From NCBI GenBank assembly GCA_039933315.1, contig JBDTOI010000178.1, forward strand, positions 1 through 8,237: 8,237 bases of DNA. The letters are read 5' to 3'. The stretch comes from DASXRU01 sp039933315. GTDB lineage: Bacteria > Acidobacteriota > Blastocatellia > Pyrinomonadales > Pyrinomonadaceae. The notes under the pieces were generated by a model, which worked only from the letters and a program-made list of their open reading frames with translations, did not search any database and was not told the DNA's origin. Shown piece after piece: positions 1 to 7,000 of the stretch (position 1 is its first letter; each line of letters begins with the position of its first letter). The position numbers were made by a program, and so were the translations under genes.

Positions 1-373
1 AATGCCAGATTTGCTCATGGTTTTCGAAAAGGCCTGCGACGTCGTTGGCCTGAATCATCTGCACACCTGCAATACAGTCTTCGCCGTTAATCCCGCGGGC
101 TTGCAGATCATCCTGCACGGCAAAGACCTGCACACTCTTTTCCTGGAGCCGGAGGAGGTCCTCGCTGGGGCGGGCCGGATGACTTATGCCCACGCTGCCG
201 ATTTCTAAAGCAGGGCATTCCTGCTTTACCAGGTAGTTCACCGCATTGCCGCGCAAGAGTACGGAGAGGTCAGCGCCGGCGTTCTTCAAAGCACCGCTGA
301 GCCATATGATGGTGTCGTCCTGTTCTTCAAGCGTCGCTCGATAAGCCGTTTCCACTATGTTGAGAATTTTCAT
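1..373 (-). CDS. DsrE-family protein (3' end cut by window edge)
   Basis: This reading frame begins at ATG 373-371 and stays open to the left edge, giving 124 residues (MKILNIVETAYRATLEEQDD at the start, HEQIWH at the end). A ribosome site (GAGGAG) lies just upstream. The pattern of an N-terminal beta strand, a helix, a 'NAGADLSVLLRGNAV' strand and a C-terminal 'GV-x-M-I-x-A-N-D-V-A-G-L' segment followed by I-W-H is that of small DsrE/DsrF-like sulfur-relay proteins, whose members carry sulfur as a cysteine persulfide or act as structural partners. Candidate cysteines are Cys53 and Cys100; neither sits in an obvious CxxC. Only the first base (T) of the next codon is in the window, so it could be a stop or a Trp codon; the protein is probably almost complete. 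It is the last of five minus-strand genes, 251 bp after the second DsrE gene. The family call is fairly firm; the sulfur substrate is unknown. Confidence 0.8.
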   Translation of the reverse strand, partial: MKILNIVETAYRATLEEQDDTIIWLSGALKNAGADLSVLLRGNAVNYLVKQECPALEIGSVGISHPARPSEDLLRLQEKSVQVFAVQDDLQARGINGEDCIAGVQMIQANDVAGLFENHEQIWH

Positions 374-454
374 TACTGTTCTCCTCGGTATTCAAGGGAC
401 TTCGGGAATGATCTGATCAAGAGTCTTCAACGGGTAGCGTCGGTGTGACTTGAG

Positions 455-615
455 CCCGGCGTTTCAACGCCGGGATCACAGGATTTTCTGTCATTGTCGA
501 GTAGCGACGATTGAATTTCAGGCGTCACTACGCGACGCCAACACTAGTTTGATCTCTTTCCCGGCCTTGAAAGGCCGGGCTAAATTCACCTCGACGCTAC
601 GCGTCGAGGTGAATT
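455..615. repeat. Chain of adjacent hairpins (REP/BIME-like mosaic)
   Basis: Several inverted repeats lie almost head to tail. CCCGGCGTT-TC-AACGCCGGG is at 455-474. A weak ACAG/CTGT pair is at 478-491. ATTGTCG-AGTAG-CGACGAT (one wobble pair) is at 493-511, and GGCGTC-actacgc-GACGCC at 521-539. CCCGGCCTT-GA-AAGGCCGGG is at 560-579, and a 15-bp perfect stem with loop TAC at 583-615. The first and fifth have the same build: CCCGG outer end, 9-bp stem and 2-nt loop. The region separates two DsrE-family genes on the minus strand. Such mosaics of short palindromes are known as REP or BIME elements in other bacteria, where they affect mRNA stability, termination or supercoiling. The hairpins are seen directly; membership of a dispersed family is inferred. 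Confidence 0.75.
583..615 (-). terminator. 15-bp perfect hairpin just after a DsrE gene; possible terminator or mRNA-end stabiliser
   Basis: The stem AATTCACCTCGACGC (583-597) pairs perfectly with GCGTCGAGGTGAATT (601-615) across a 3-nt loop. In the minus-strand transcript it begins nine bases after the stop codon of the gene ending at 625. It is followed by only a short TTTAG and not a real U-tract, so it is not a textbook intrinsic terminator. It could protect the upstream message from 3' exonucleases or lower expression of the downstream DsrE gene. Confidence 0.4.
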
Positions 616-624
616 ATCCAGAGC

Positions 625-1023
625 CTATTTCGTTGGGATTACCAACGTGTTGGCTGACTCCGTGGCCATCTTGAAAAAGTCGGCCGGGCTGCCGCGCTTC
701 ACGCCTTCGACTGCGTTCGAGGCGCCGCGCTCATCTACGCAGAGACCGCAGTTGACCCATGTCAAACGGGGGTTGCCGTTACCTATTTCGAGCAATGAGC
801 TAATAAACCGCTTCGTTGTGGGATGGTCTTCCTCCTCAAGGGTCGTGCCTTTTACCGGATTGGCGTGCGGCGCCTGATCTTTCAAGGGCAAACAGACCGC
901 CCCTTCGTAGGCAAACACGTTGACGTGCACCCCCTTCTTCAACGCGGCCGAGATAATTCTCAGCGCTGTAGTCGAATTGGCGGATTCGTAAGGCGGGTCC
1001 ATTAGAGCGAGTGTTAGTTTCAT
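625..1023 (-). CDS. DsrE-family sulfur-relay protein with Cys-Gly-Leu-Cys motif
   Basis: A complete 132-residue protein starting MKLTLALMDPPYESANSTTA, with AGGAGG a few bases upstream of the ATG. It has the DsrE/TusD-like order: an N-terminal strand, a helix 'STTALRIISAALKKG' (18-31), a strand 'VHVNVFAYEGAV' (32-43), an acidic loop, a helix, then 'WVNCGLCVDERG' (89-100) and a final 'VIPTK' strand. Cys92 and Cys95, next to an arginine-glycine pair, sit where DsrE-type proteins place the cysteine that accepts a persulfide sulfur. Cys44 is an extra candidate. There is no signal peptide, so it acts in the cytoplasm. It lies 72 bp downstream of the di-haem peroxidase gene on the same strand. Family assignment is firm; the donor and acceptor of sulfur cannot be read from the sequence, and no tusA or rhodanese gene is in the window. 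Confidence 0.87.
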   Translation of the reverse strand: MKLTLALMDPPYESANSTTALRIISAALKKGVHVNVFAYEGAVCLPLKDQAPHANPVKGTTLEEEDHPTTKRFISSLLEIGNGNPRLTWVNCGLCVDERGASNAVEGVKRGSPADFFKMATESANTLVIPTK

Positions 1024-1061
1024 CGTTGCCTCCTGGTTCGAGCGTTGCCAATTCCCGCGCG

Positions 1062-1080
1062 CGCAAACTAACAGTTTGCG
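1062..1080. repeat. Perfect 8-bp hairpin between peroxidase and DsrE genes
   Basis: CGCAAACT (1062-1069), loop AAC, AGTTTGCG (1073-1080). In the transcript it begins about 15 bases after the peroxidase stop codon and ends about 38 bases before the next start codon. No U-tract follows, so it is more likely an intercistronic RNA structure or a short dispersed palindrome than a terminator. Confidence 0.55.
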
Positions 1081-1095
1081 TTACTCGGTCGCCGG

Positions 1096-2508
1096 CTATT
1101 GAAAGGTATGAATTGGCCGGCCACTAGGCACCCGGGCCGGGATCAGCTTGCGCAGGTTCTGTGGTTTCGCTTTTGGATCGAGCAAACCGTTGCGCACGAA
1201 GTCCAGGAGCCGGCGGAATTCGTCGTTGGTCAGGTTTACTGGCGACGCTAGTGCTGGATCCAGTCGCGCCAGCACCGGCGCAATGGGGCCGGTCGGGCCG
1301 CGCAGATCAGGCGCCACTCCAGCTGCCGTCGGGTCGTAGCTGGGTGCAAGCCCGGCCGGGTTGAGATGGAAACGAATTGCGTCTTCCAGCCGCGTGAACG
1401 CACCGTTATGGAAAAACGTAGGCTGCAATGCCACGTTCCTGATCGGCGAAGTGCGGAACTTGTAGCGGTCGCCCGAGTTGAACGTCACTTGCTCGAGCCC
1501 GAAGTCTTCGTTCTGCCCGGGCCCGTCGAAGATTACATTTCCGGCCGCGGGATTGCCTGGCTCCGGAGCAATTTGCGGTATGCCGACAACGTGCGCGCGA
1601 AAGTCGCTGAACATTTCATTCGACTGACCCGAAACGGCGTGGCAGGCGACACAATTAGCGCTGCCGAAGAAGAGCAGCGCCCCCCGCTTCTCATCGTCGG
1701 TCATCGCGTTCTTCTCCCCACGGGTGAACCGGTCGAGCGGCGCGTTGGCAAAGACCAGGGTAAATTCAAACTCGGCGATCGCCTGGGCGAACATGTCATA
1801 GGTGATCGGACCACCCGCCTTCACTTCCGGGTAGATCTTGCCGAAGAGTTTGCGATACTCGGGCACTTGGTTAATTCGCCGGATGACCTCTGCGCGGAGA
1901 TCGAAATTATCGCCGGTAAATACGAAGCCCGCTGCCTCTACCCGCTCGGTGGGCGGAATAAAGGCCTGCGCCACCAGCAGGTGTGACTTGTCCGAAAGCG
2001 TCAGCCCTTCCGGTAACGGGAACATGAACCCGAGATTATTGTCGAAGGGATCGAACGAGAGAGCGGCGAAACGCGAGTTCCACATCAAGTTGGGGAAGAG
2101 CGCAGTGTTCGCAGCCATCGGCGTGCGCCGCTGGTTGCGCGGCCCCGTGCGATCCGGTCCCACGATCAGGTTGTTTTCGATGCCGATGGCGATCGACTGC
2201 GTATCGCCAAACCCGGCGGTCGCCGAGTGACAACCGGAGCAGGAGTTGTCGTTGTTGAGACCCACCACAGGGTCGTGAAACAGATTGCGCCCCAGATCGG
2301 CAAGCTGGTTGTCGATCTTACGGCTCAGCCTTTTCTCCATGAACGATCCGGCTGTGCCGGTAAAGCCGTGCTGGCTGAGAACTGTGGACAGCTGGTCATT
2401 CAGAACGCTGTCGCCGCCGCTAGCAGACGTACTCCGGGTTAGCAACATCGCGCCGCCAATTACCAGACTGATTAGTAGCATCACCATCTTGCATCGCCGG
2501 CTATCCAT
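1096..2508 (-). CDS. Exported di-haem cytochrome c peroxidase-like protein (CcpA/MauG family)
   Basis: A complete 470-residue protein. Start ATG 2508 is preceded by GGGAGG at 8-nt spacing. Residues 1-30 form a Sec-type signal peptide (charged MDSRRCK, then a hydrophobic core to about 24), so it works in the periplasm or on the outer face. Two CxxCH haem c sites are present: CSGCH (90-94) and CVACH (286-290), about 200 residues apart as in the bacterial di-haem peroxidase/MauG family. Other family marks are 'LGRNLFHDP' (72-80), and 'FRTSPIRNVALQPTFFHNGAF' around 351-371 with the usual 'LEDAIRFH' continuation. Known members reduce hydrogen peroxide with electrons from small cytochromes or oxidise protein side chains. 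At 470 residues it is longer than the roughly 320-350 of classical Ccp proteins; the extra length lies largely around 105-200 and 305-345. I cannot place the distal ligand of the second haem (Met in Ccp, Tyr in MauG), so peroxidase versus MauG-like activity stays open. Confidence 0.9.
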   Translation of the reverse strand: MDSRRCKMVMLLISLVIGGAMLLTRSTSASGGDSVLNDQLSTVLSQHGFTGTAGSFMEKRLSRKIDNQLADLGRNLFHDPVVGLNNDNSCSGCHSATAGFGDTQSIAIGIENNLIVGPDRTGPRNQRRTPMAANTALFPNLMWNSRFAALSFDPFDNNLGFMFPLPEGLTLSDKSHLLVAQAFIPPTERVEAAGFVFTGDNFDLRAEVIRRINQVPEYRKLFGKIYPEVKAGGPITYDMFAQAIAEFEFTLVFANAPLDRFTRGEKNAMTDDEKRGALLFFGSANCVACHAVSGQSNEMFSDFRAHVVGIPQIAPEPGNPAAGNVIFDGPGQNEDFGLEQVTFNSGDRYKFRTSPIRNVALQPTFFHNGAFTRLEDAIRFHLNPAGLAPSYDPTAAGVAPDLRGPTGPIAPVLARLDPALASPVNLTNDEFRRLLDFVRNGLLDPKAKPQNLRKLIPARVPSGRPIHTFQ

Positions 2509-2587
2509 TATGAGATCCTCCCATCTTCTAAAAGCGTCACTACCATTGAACTGCCAGGAAAATGAAAGCGGACGGTTGGTTTTTGGA

Positions 2588-2641
2588 GTACCGACTTCAG
2601 TTGGGGTTTCTCGATCAAATCAAGCCAGCTAAAGTCGGTAC
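2588..2641. repeat. Inverted pair of GTACCGACTT / AAGTCGGTAC motifs
   Basis: GTACCGACTT at 2588-2597 is repeated as its exact reverse complement at 2632-2641, with a 34-bp spacer. Read outward, both arms extend the likeness: one reads ACTGAAGTCGGTACTCC (minus strand), the other GCTAAAGTCGGTACGCG (plus strand). This is two inverted copies of one short motif. It lies in the 155-bp gap between the secreted-protein gene and the peroxidase gene and resembles a pair of REP-type units. Confidence 0.6.
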
Positions 2642-2643
2642 GC

Positions 2644-2663
2644 GAGTCACTACGCAGTGATTC
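2644..2663. repeat. Near-perfect hairpin directly after the secreted-protein stop codon
   Basis: GAGTCACTACGCAGTGATTC folds as GAGTCACT/AGTGATTC with one non-Watson-Crick position (a G-T pair on the plus strand) and a short ACGC loop. It abuts the stop codon of the gene ending at 2664 and the inverted pair at 2588-2641. The ten bases GTCACTACGC recur exactly inside a hairpin at 524-533, which ties the two intergenic regions together. Confidence 0.5.
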
Positions 2664-3197
2664 CTAGTCCTCATCGCCCGGCACGCGCGAATTCTTGAAA
2701 GCGAAAATGCCATCCTTATTATTCAGCCAGATCCATGCGTTCAACTCCCACAGGCCGAGGCCTTCGGAGTTTTCCCGCCACACATCGGCGTCACCGGCAA
2801 AGCCTGCGGGCGGGCCGGTCGAGAGGCTTAGAGGCACAACGTACTCCACTGCGACCAACGCCATACGGTTCTCGTGTGGAACGGGCGCGTAAAGAAGTAC
2901 CTCCGGATGCTCGGGGTCGAAGATTCCATCGACCAGGCCAAAGTTTACGTAGTGAAGTCCTTCACCCCCTTCGTAGATGTTGATGTTTACGTATCCATCG
3001 GCTTCGGCCTGGGCGATGTCGTGGTATTTCGCAGTTCCGCGCCGGGCCTGTGCCAGTTGCTGGTTCGTGGTGGCGGACAGCTTGTCAGGGGGAGCCACAA
3101 CTGTGGCGGCAGAAGTGTGGTGAGCGGTCAAAGGGACGCCGCCAAGAAGCATCGCGGCAACCGCTGAGAGAATAAAAGCCAGGCGAAAGTTTTTCAT
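2664..3197 (-). CDS. Secreted protein of unknown function
   Basis: A 177-residue protein with an AGGAGG ribosome site six bases before its ATG. Residues 1-31 are a clear Sec signal peptide (MKNFRLAF, hydrophobic 8-22, then A-x-A-type cleavage near HTSAA). The mature part begins with a low-complexity linker, then 'ARRGTAKYHDIAQAEADGYV' (51-70), 'GGEGLHYVN' (77-85), 'FDPEHPEVLLYAP' (93-105), 'MALVAVEYVVPL' (112-123), 'FAGDADVW' (133-140) and 'LWELNAWIWLNNKDGIF' (149-165). The His/Tyr-rich 'LHYVN' and the aromatic 'LNAWIW' near the end look like conserved blocks of a small periplasmic family, but I cannot name a Pfam domain. There is no cysteine and no CxxCH motif, so it is not a cytochrome. The gene sits between a DsrE gene and the di-haem peroxidase gene on the same strand, and both products next to each other are exported. 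A partner role with the peroxidase is possible but not shown. Confidence 0.8.
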   Translation of the reverse strand: MKNFRLAFILSAVAAMLLGGVPLTAHHTSAATVVAPPDKLSATTNQQLAQARRGTAKYHDIAQAEADGYVNINIYEGGEGLHYVNFGLVDGIFDPEHPEVLLYAPVPHENRMALVAVEYVVPLSLSTGPPAGFAGDADVWRENSEGLGLWELNAWIWLNNKDGIFAFKNSRVPGDED

Positions 3198-3321
3198 TAT
3201 TGACCTCCTGTTGAATTCCTCCCCGGATGGGGATGGACGGTTTAGTTACTTTGGTTACGTAGCTGCCGAAGGCGGGTGAAGTGAACCGACCGGTTGGATC
3301 ATGGCGGTCACTCGACCTCAC
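3198..3321. other. Intercistronic gap without a strong structure
   Basis: This 124-bp gap between the first DsrE gene and the secreted-protein gene holds the AGGAGG ribosome site (near 3203-3208), a small TCCCC-GGAT-GGGGA hairpin (3220-3233), and a 12-nt imperfect palindrome CCGACCGGTTGG (3286-3297). None is strong enough to call a promoter or terminator. Confidence 0.35.
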
Positions 3322-3651
3322 TCAATGCCAGATAGCTTTGGCGTTGCGCTGCAGCAGAGCATCCACCAGCACCTCTATGGTTGAGGGTTGAACGCCGGGA
3401 TGCAGCTCTGCGGATTGAATGCCGCGCTCGCACAGCGAGAAATCGTCGGCCAGGAGATTTACTCCGGCCGCACTCAGCCGCGACAGGTACGAGTCGGACG
3501 CGTTGCGCCGCGAAGCCAGCACACCGTTCTGCACGAGGAAGACAGTCACTTCGTGGCCCCGCTGCTTGAGGGCGGTGGCGGTCGTCTCGACGAACTGCGT
3601 GTCGCGCGACTCAAACGGGTCACGGGATTCGATAAAGATGTAGTTGCTCAT
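3322..3651 (-). CDS. Small DsrE-family protein
   Basis: A complete 109-residue cytoplasmic protein. Its ATG follows a purine-rich GAAGGGA site. The sequence MSNYIFIESRDPFESRDTQF, a helix 'VETTATALKQRGHEV' (21-35), a strand 'TVFLVQNGVL' (36-45), 'LSAAGVNLLADDFSLCERGI' (59-78) and the C-terminal 'NAKAIWH' match small DsrE/DsrF-like proteins. Cys74, in the segment before 'ERGI', is the only cysteine and the natural candidate for a sulfur-carrying residue. Its last residues (I-W-H) match the end of the DsrE-family gene at the left edge, so the two are likely distant paralogues. It is the first of five minus-strand genes, with 124 bp to the next. The family call is good; no pathway can be assigned from this protein alone. 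Confidence 0.82.
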   Translation of the reverse strand: MSNYIFIESRDPFESRDTQFVETTATALKQRGHEVTVFLVQNGVLASRRNASDSYLSRLSAAGVNLLADDFSLCERGIQSAELHPGVQPSTIEVLVDALLQRNAKAIWH

Positions 3652-4066
3652 TAATCGTTCCCTTCAGTGGTTTCGGGTTACGTCTTCATCGCAGTAAGCG
3701 GGAATTCGCAGCCAAGTGGCTCACGGCCAGAGTTATTTTTTGTTTGCTGTGGCATAGGGAGAAATCAAAAAAGTGGAGGGCAATCACTCACGCAGCGGTC
3801 CCGTCGCTTGAGAACTCAGGGTCGCCCCTCCTCCCGCAGGTCGGACCCAACCGATGTGACACAGCGGAGGGGTGGCCACGGAGTGCCACCCCTACAAACC
3901 TCCGCAAGGATTTACGGCGAGGGGCACTCGGCGTTTGTGCGGCTGACCTGCGTTGAACATTCAAGAGTAGGTCCTCACCACGGAAGGTAAAGTAAATTGC
4001 AGGTTGGGAAGGGTGGTTTACCCTCGCTCAACGAACATCAGCCCTCAAGTGCACGAGAATTAGAGT
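3652..4066. other. 415-bp non-coding region between the large secreted protein and the DsrE group
   Basis: No frame here looks like a real gene; the plus-strand frames lack ribosome sites and recognisable protein features. On the minus strand this stretch should hold both the 3' untranslated region of the large secreted-protein gene and the promoter of the DsrE-peroxidase group, but no convincing -35/-10 pair is visible. It contains a strong hairpin (3868-3893), a weak 5-bp hairpin AGGGT-GGTTT-ACCCT (4010-4024), and a TTTTTTG/CAAAAAA inverted pair (3736-3742 and 3766-3772). Confidence 0.5.
3868..3893. repeat. 9-bp perfect hairpin with an overlapping outer inverted repeat
   Basis: AGGGGTGGC (3868-3876) pairs with GCCACCCCT (3885-3893) over an 8-nt loop. 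An outer pair GCGGAGG (3864-3870) and CCTCCGC (3899-3905) overlaps it, so two alternative folds are possible. No U-tract follows on either strand. It is about 174 bp after the large secreted-protein stop codon on the minus strand. It could be a dispersed palindromic repeat or a factor-assisted transcription end. Confidence 0.55.
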
Positions 4067-7000
4067 TCAGTGTTTTACCTTTCCCAAACAGACAGTGGAG
4101 TCATACAACGGGCCGTCATCCACTGCCGCGCCGCCGCCCTGATCGTGCGGGACGGAGATTTTCACACTTCCCTGGCAACTAGCGCCGCGGTTGTCGGCCG
4201 CCGTGAAGTAGATCGTATAGACGCGACCGTTGCCGCCCCCCGCGCGCTCGGCGAGCACATAGGCTTTGGCGCTGCCGGGCGGGATGTATGCGTCGGGACA
4301 CGTGTTACCGTCGCCGCCGCTCCTGGTCGGTTCGTCCTGCATGACACGATCAATGCGAATACTGACGGGGTCGCCGTCTGCATCCCTCACGCCAAGAACA
4401 GCGACCGCGACCTTTTGGTGGTTCGGCGGCCAGATGGTCTGAATGCTCGCGTAAGCTCCGCCGCAATCAGGCGCGACGTTTTCGCACGCGTCTCCAAGAC
4501 CGTCGCCGTCTGTATCCTCCTGTCCAGGGTTTGGCGCTGCCGGGCAGTTGTCACAGACGTCCCCGCGACCGTCACCGTCTGCATCCCTCTGGTTAGCATT
4601 CGGTGTGTAAGCGCAGTTGTCAGCCGAGTCCGCAACGCCGTCGTTGTCGTCGTCGGCGTCAATGCAGTCTGGCCTCTGATCGGCGTCGGAGTCCGTTGAC
4701 TTGCTGTTTGCGTTCAAGGGATCCGAAGAGCACGCGATTTCGTCGGCGTCTGACTGGCCGTCGTTGTCGTCGTCCGCGTCAACGCAGTCGGCCTGAGAGT
4801 CGCCGTCGGTGTTAGTGAAGCCCTCGTCAATGCCGTCGTTGAGATCGTTGTCTATCCCGTCGCAGACTTCGGGCGTGCTGTTCGAGTCGAGTGGGTCACT
4901 GCCGGCATCCAGCTCGTCCCCATCGCTGGAGCCGTCGCCGTCGTCGTCGGAGTCACAGGCATTGCCCACACGATCCGCGTCCAGGTCGACTTGCGCCGGG
5001 TTGTAGCTGTCGGGACAGTTGTCCGCCGCGTCTGCTACGCCGTCCGCGTCGCCGTCGGGTTTGTCCTGAACGTCACGCGTGAACTGTTCACCGCGGGCGT
5101 TCTGATAGCGGATGCGCCAGGTGAGCGCACCGCAGGGGTCGCCCGCTGTCTCGGTAGTGAAACGGATGGTGTCAGTGCTCCCCGTCGCTGCCAGCGGAAT
5201 GACGGTAGAGAGGTTCAAGCCGGCGTCATCGTCCGGGTGCGAGAACACAGAGGCAGAGCCGTCGGTGACGTTGATAGAGGCCGGTGGGTTGATGATCTCC
5301 GCTGTTACGTTGTAGGCAAAACCGTAGCCTTCGTTGACGAGATCGACCTGCCACTCGCCGGGGTTCATCTGCGTGCATTGAAAAACTTTCAGGTCGGGCT
5401 CGATGCGGTTGCCGGGCGCGAGCACGACGTGCTCGACGAAGTTCGTGTCGATGCGTGAAGGAGGTACGGCATCAGGAAAGATGATCGTGCCGGTGTTGTG
5501 TATTCGTGTGCCGTGCGGCGCGTCCGCGCGGACTGCCGCCCGGAAGCTGACTGTGCGCGGTTGATGGGGCGGGACCACTGCATCGCGCCAAACAATGACG
5601 CGGCTCGCCGGATCGTAAGTTCCACCATCGTTGACTACGAGCGTGGAGGCGTCGAGGTCAGGGGGTAAAACGTCCAGGATGCTCACGTCATGGGCATCGC
5701 CGTCGCCGATGTTTTCGTAGTGCACTGTGTAGGTCATCATCCGGCCCGCTTCCGTGTAGCCGTAACCGGAGGCGTTGACAGCCGGGTCTGACTCTTTGAA
5801 GTTCGGATCGTTGGGTACAGCGCACTCGCCTAACCTTTCGTTGCCGCGTATCCCGTCGCAGCAAACCGGAGGAAGGAACACGGGATCGCCCCCGGAATGT
5901 CCGTCATCGTACGGGCCGCAGCTCTCGTTCGCCGCCGGGCGATTGCGCGCGGGAGGGGACGTCGAGGGCGGCTGCGATGTGCACGTGCTCAACGGCGGCA
6001 GGAAGAGGCACGGTGGCGGTGTGCTACCCGCAGCGATGAGTCGTGGCAGACAGCCGCAGCCAGGATCAGCGCAGTCGGCGAGCCCGTCGCAATTATCGTC
6101 GATGTTGTTGCCGCAGATCTCTCCGTTCGTAGCCCGGCGCGCGTCGTTGTCGTAGCTTATGGCTGACCAGGTGAGATTGTCGGCGGGATTGCCTTCGATC
6201 GAGGACGAGGTCGCCAGCGCAACGTTGAGCACTTTCGAGTAACAGCCAAAGGCAGGGAAAGGCAGTGTGTCGAATTGCAGTGAGGCGAGACGGTCTCCGA
6301 AGTTCGGCAGCACGTCCGGAATGTTGATCGTAGCTACGCGTCCGTTGAGCGTTGCGATCGGCAAGGTGTTAGCAAGCGTTGCGTTACCTGGCAGGAAGTC
6401 AACCACCTGTGCCCCCGTCGCAGCGTCCGGCCCACGGTTGGCGACGGTCACGTCAAACGTCACACGCTCGTTGTTGCCTGCGAACACTGGGCCGGTTTTC
6501 CGGGCTACGAGGTCCGACCGGGCGGGAGGCGTCGGCGTTGGAGTCGGCGAGGGCGGCGGTGGGGCCGAAGGCACAAAGCGCATGTCGTCCCAGCGTTCAG
6601 GAAAGCCGCACCCGCTTTCCAGCCTGACACGCGAGATGGCGCCGATGTCCGCGGCGCCGACGAAGTAGCTTCGCGGCCCGGTGAAGGTCGGGGGGGCGAA
6701 CGACTCGCTCCCTGCGCTGCCGTTGAACGTCGTGCGGCTCGGGCACTCGACCCATGTGTGCTGAAACCCGATTGCCGCGACCGGCGGGCTGATGGCGATA
6801 TCGATGCCCTCGGGGAAGGGCGCTTGCAGGCGACAGTTGCCGCTGGAGCAGACAAAAATTCCGTTCGCGCTGGTGGTGCTGAAGGTGAATGTCACGCCAG
6901 CGCGCGTAATGGTGAAACTGGTCGCGCCAGGTGACGCGTTGCTGGGATCAAACGGTTCGAGTATGGCGCCGCTGAAGGCTGAATCGTTCGGATCGAAAAT

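Noticed and set aside
455..615. CRISPR array
   Set aside because: The repeats are palindromes of differing sequence and without regular spacers, and no cas gene is nearby.
1366..1986. 206-residue open frame on the plus strand
   Set aside because: It lies wholly antisense to the di-haem peroxidase gene, has no ribosome site and shows no family features; it is a high-GC shadow frame.
3667..3990. 107-residue plus-strand frame in the gene-free gap
   Set aside because: It has no ribosome site and a low-complexity Arg/Ser-rich composition, and it crosses the palindromic repeat at 3868-3893.
4070..4699. 209-residue open frame on the plus strand
   Set aside because: It is antisense to the Asp-rich repeats of the large secreted protein; its Val/Arg-rich content is the shadow of GAC/GAT-rich codons.
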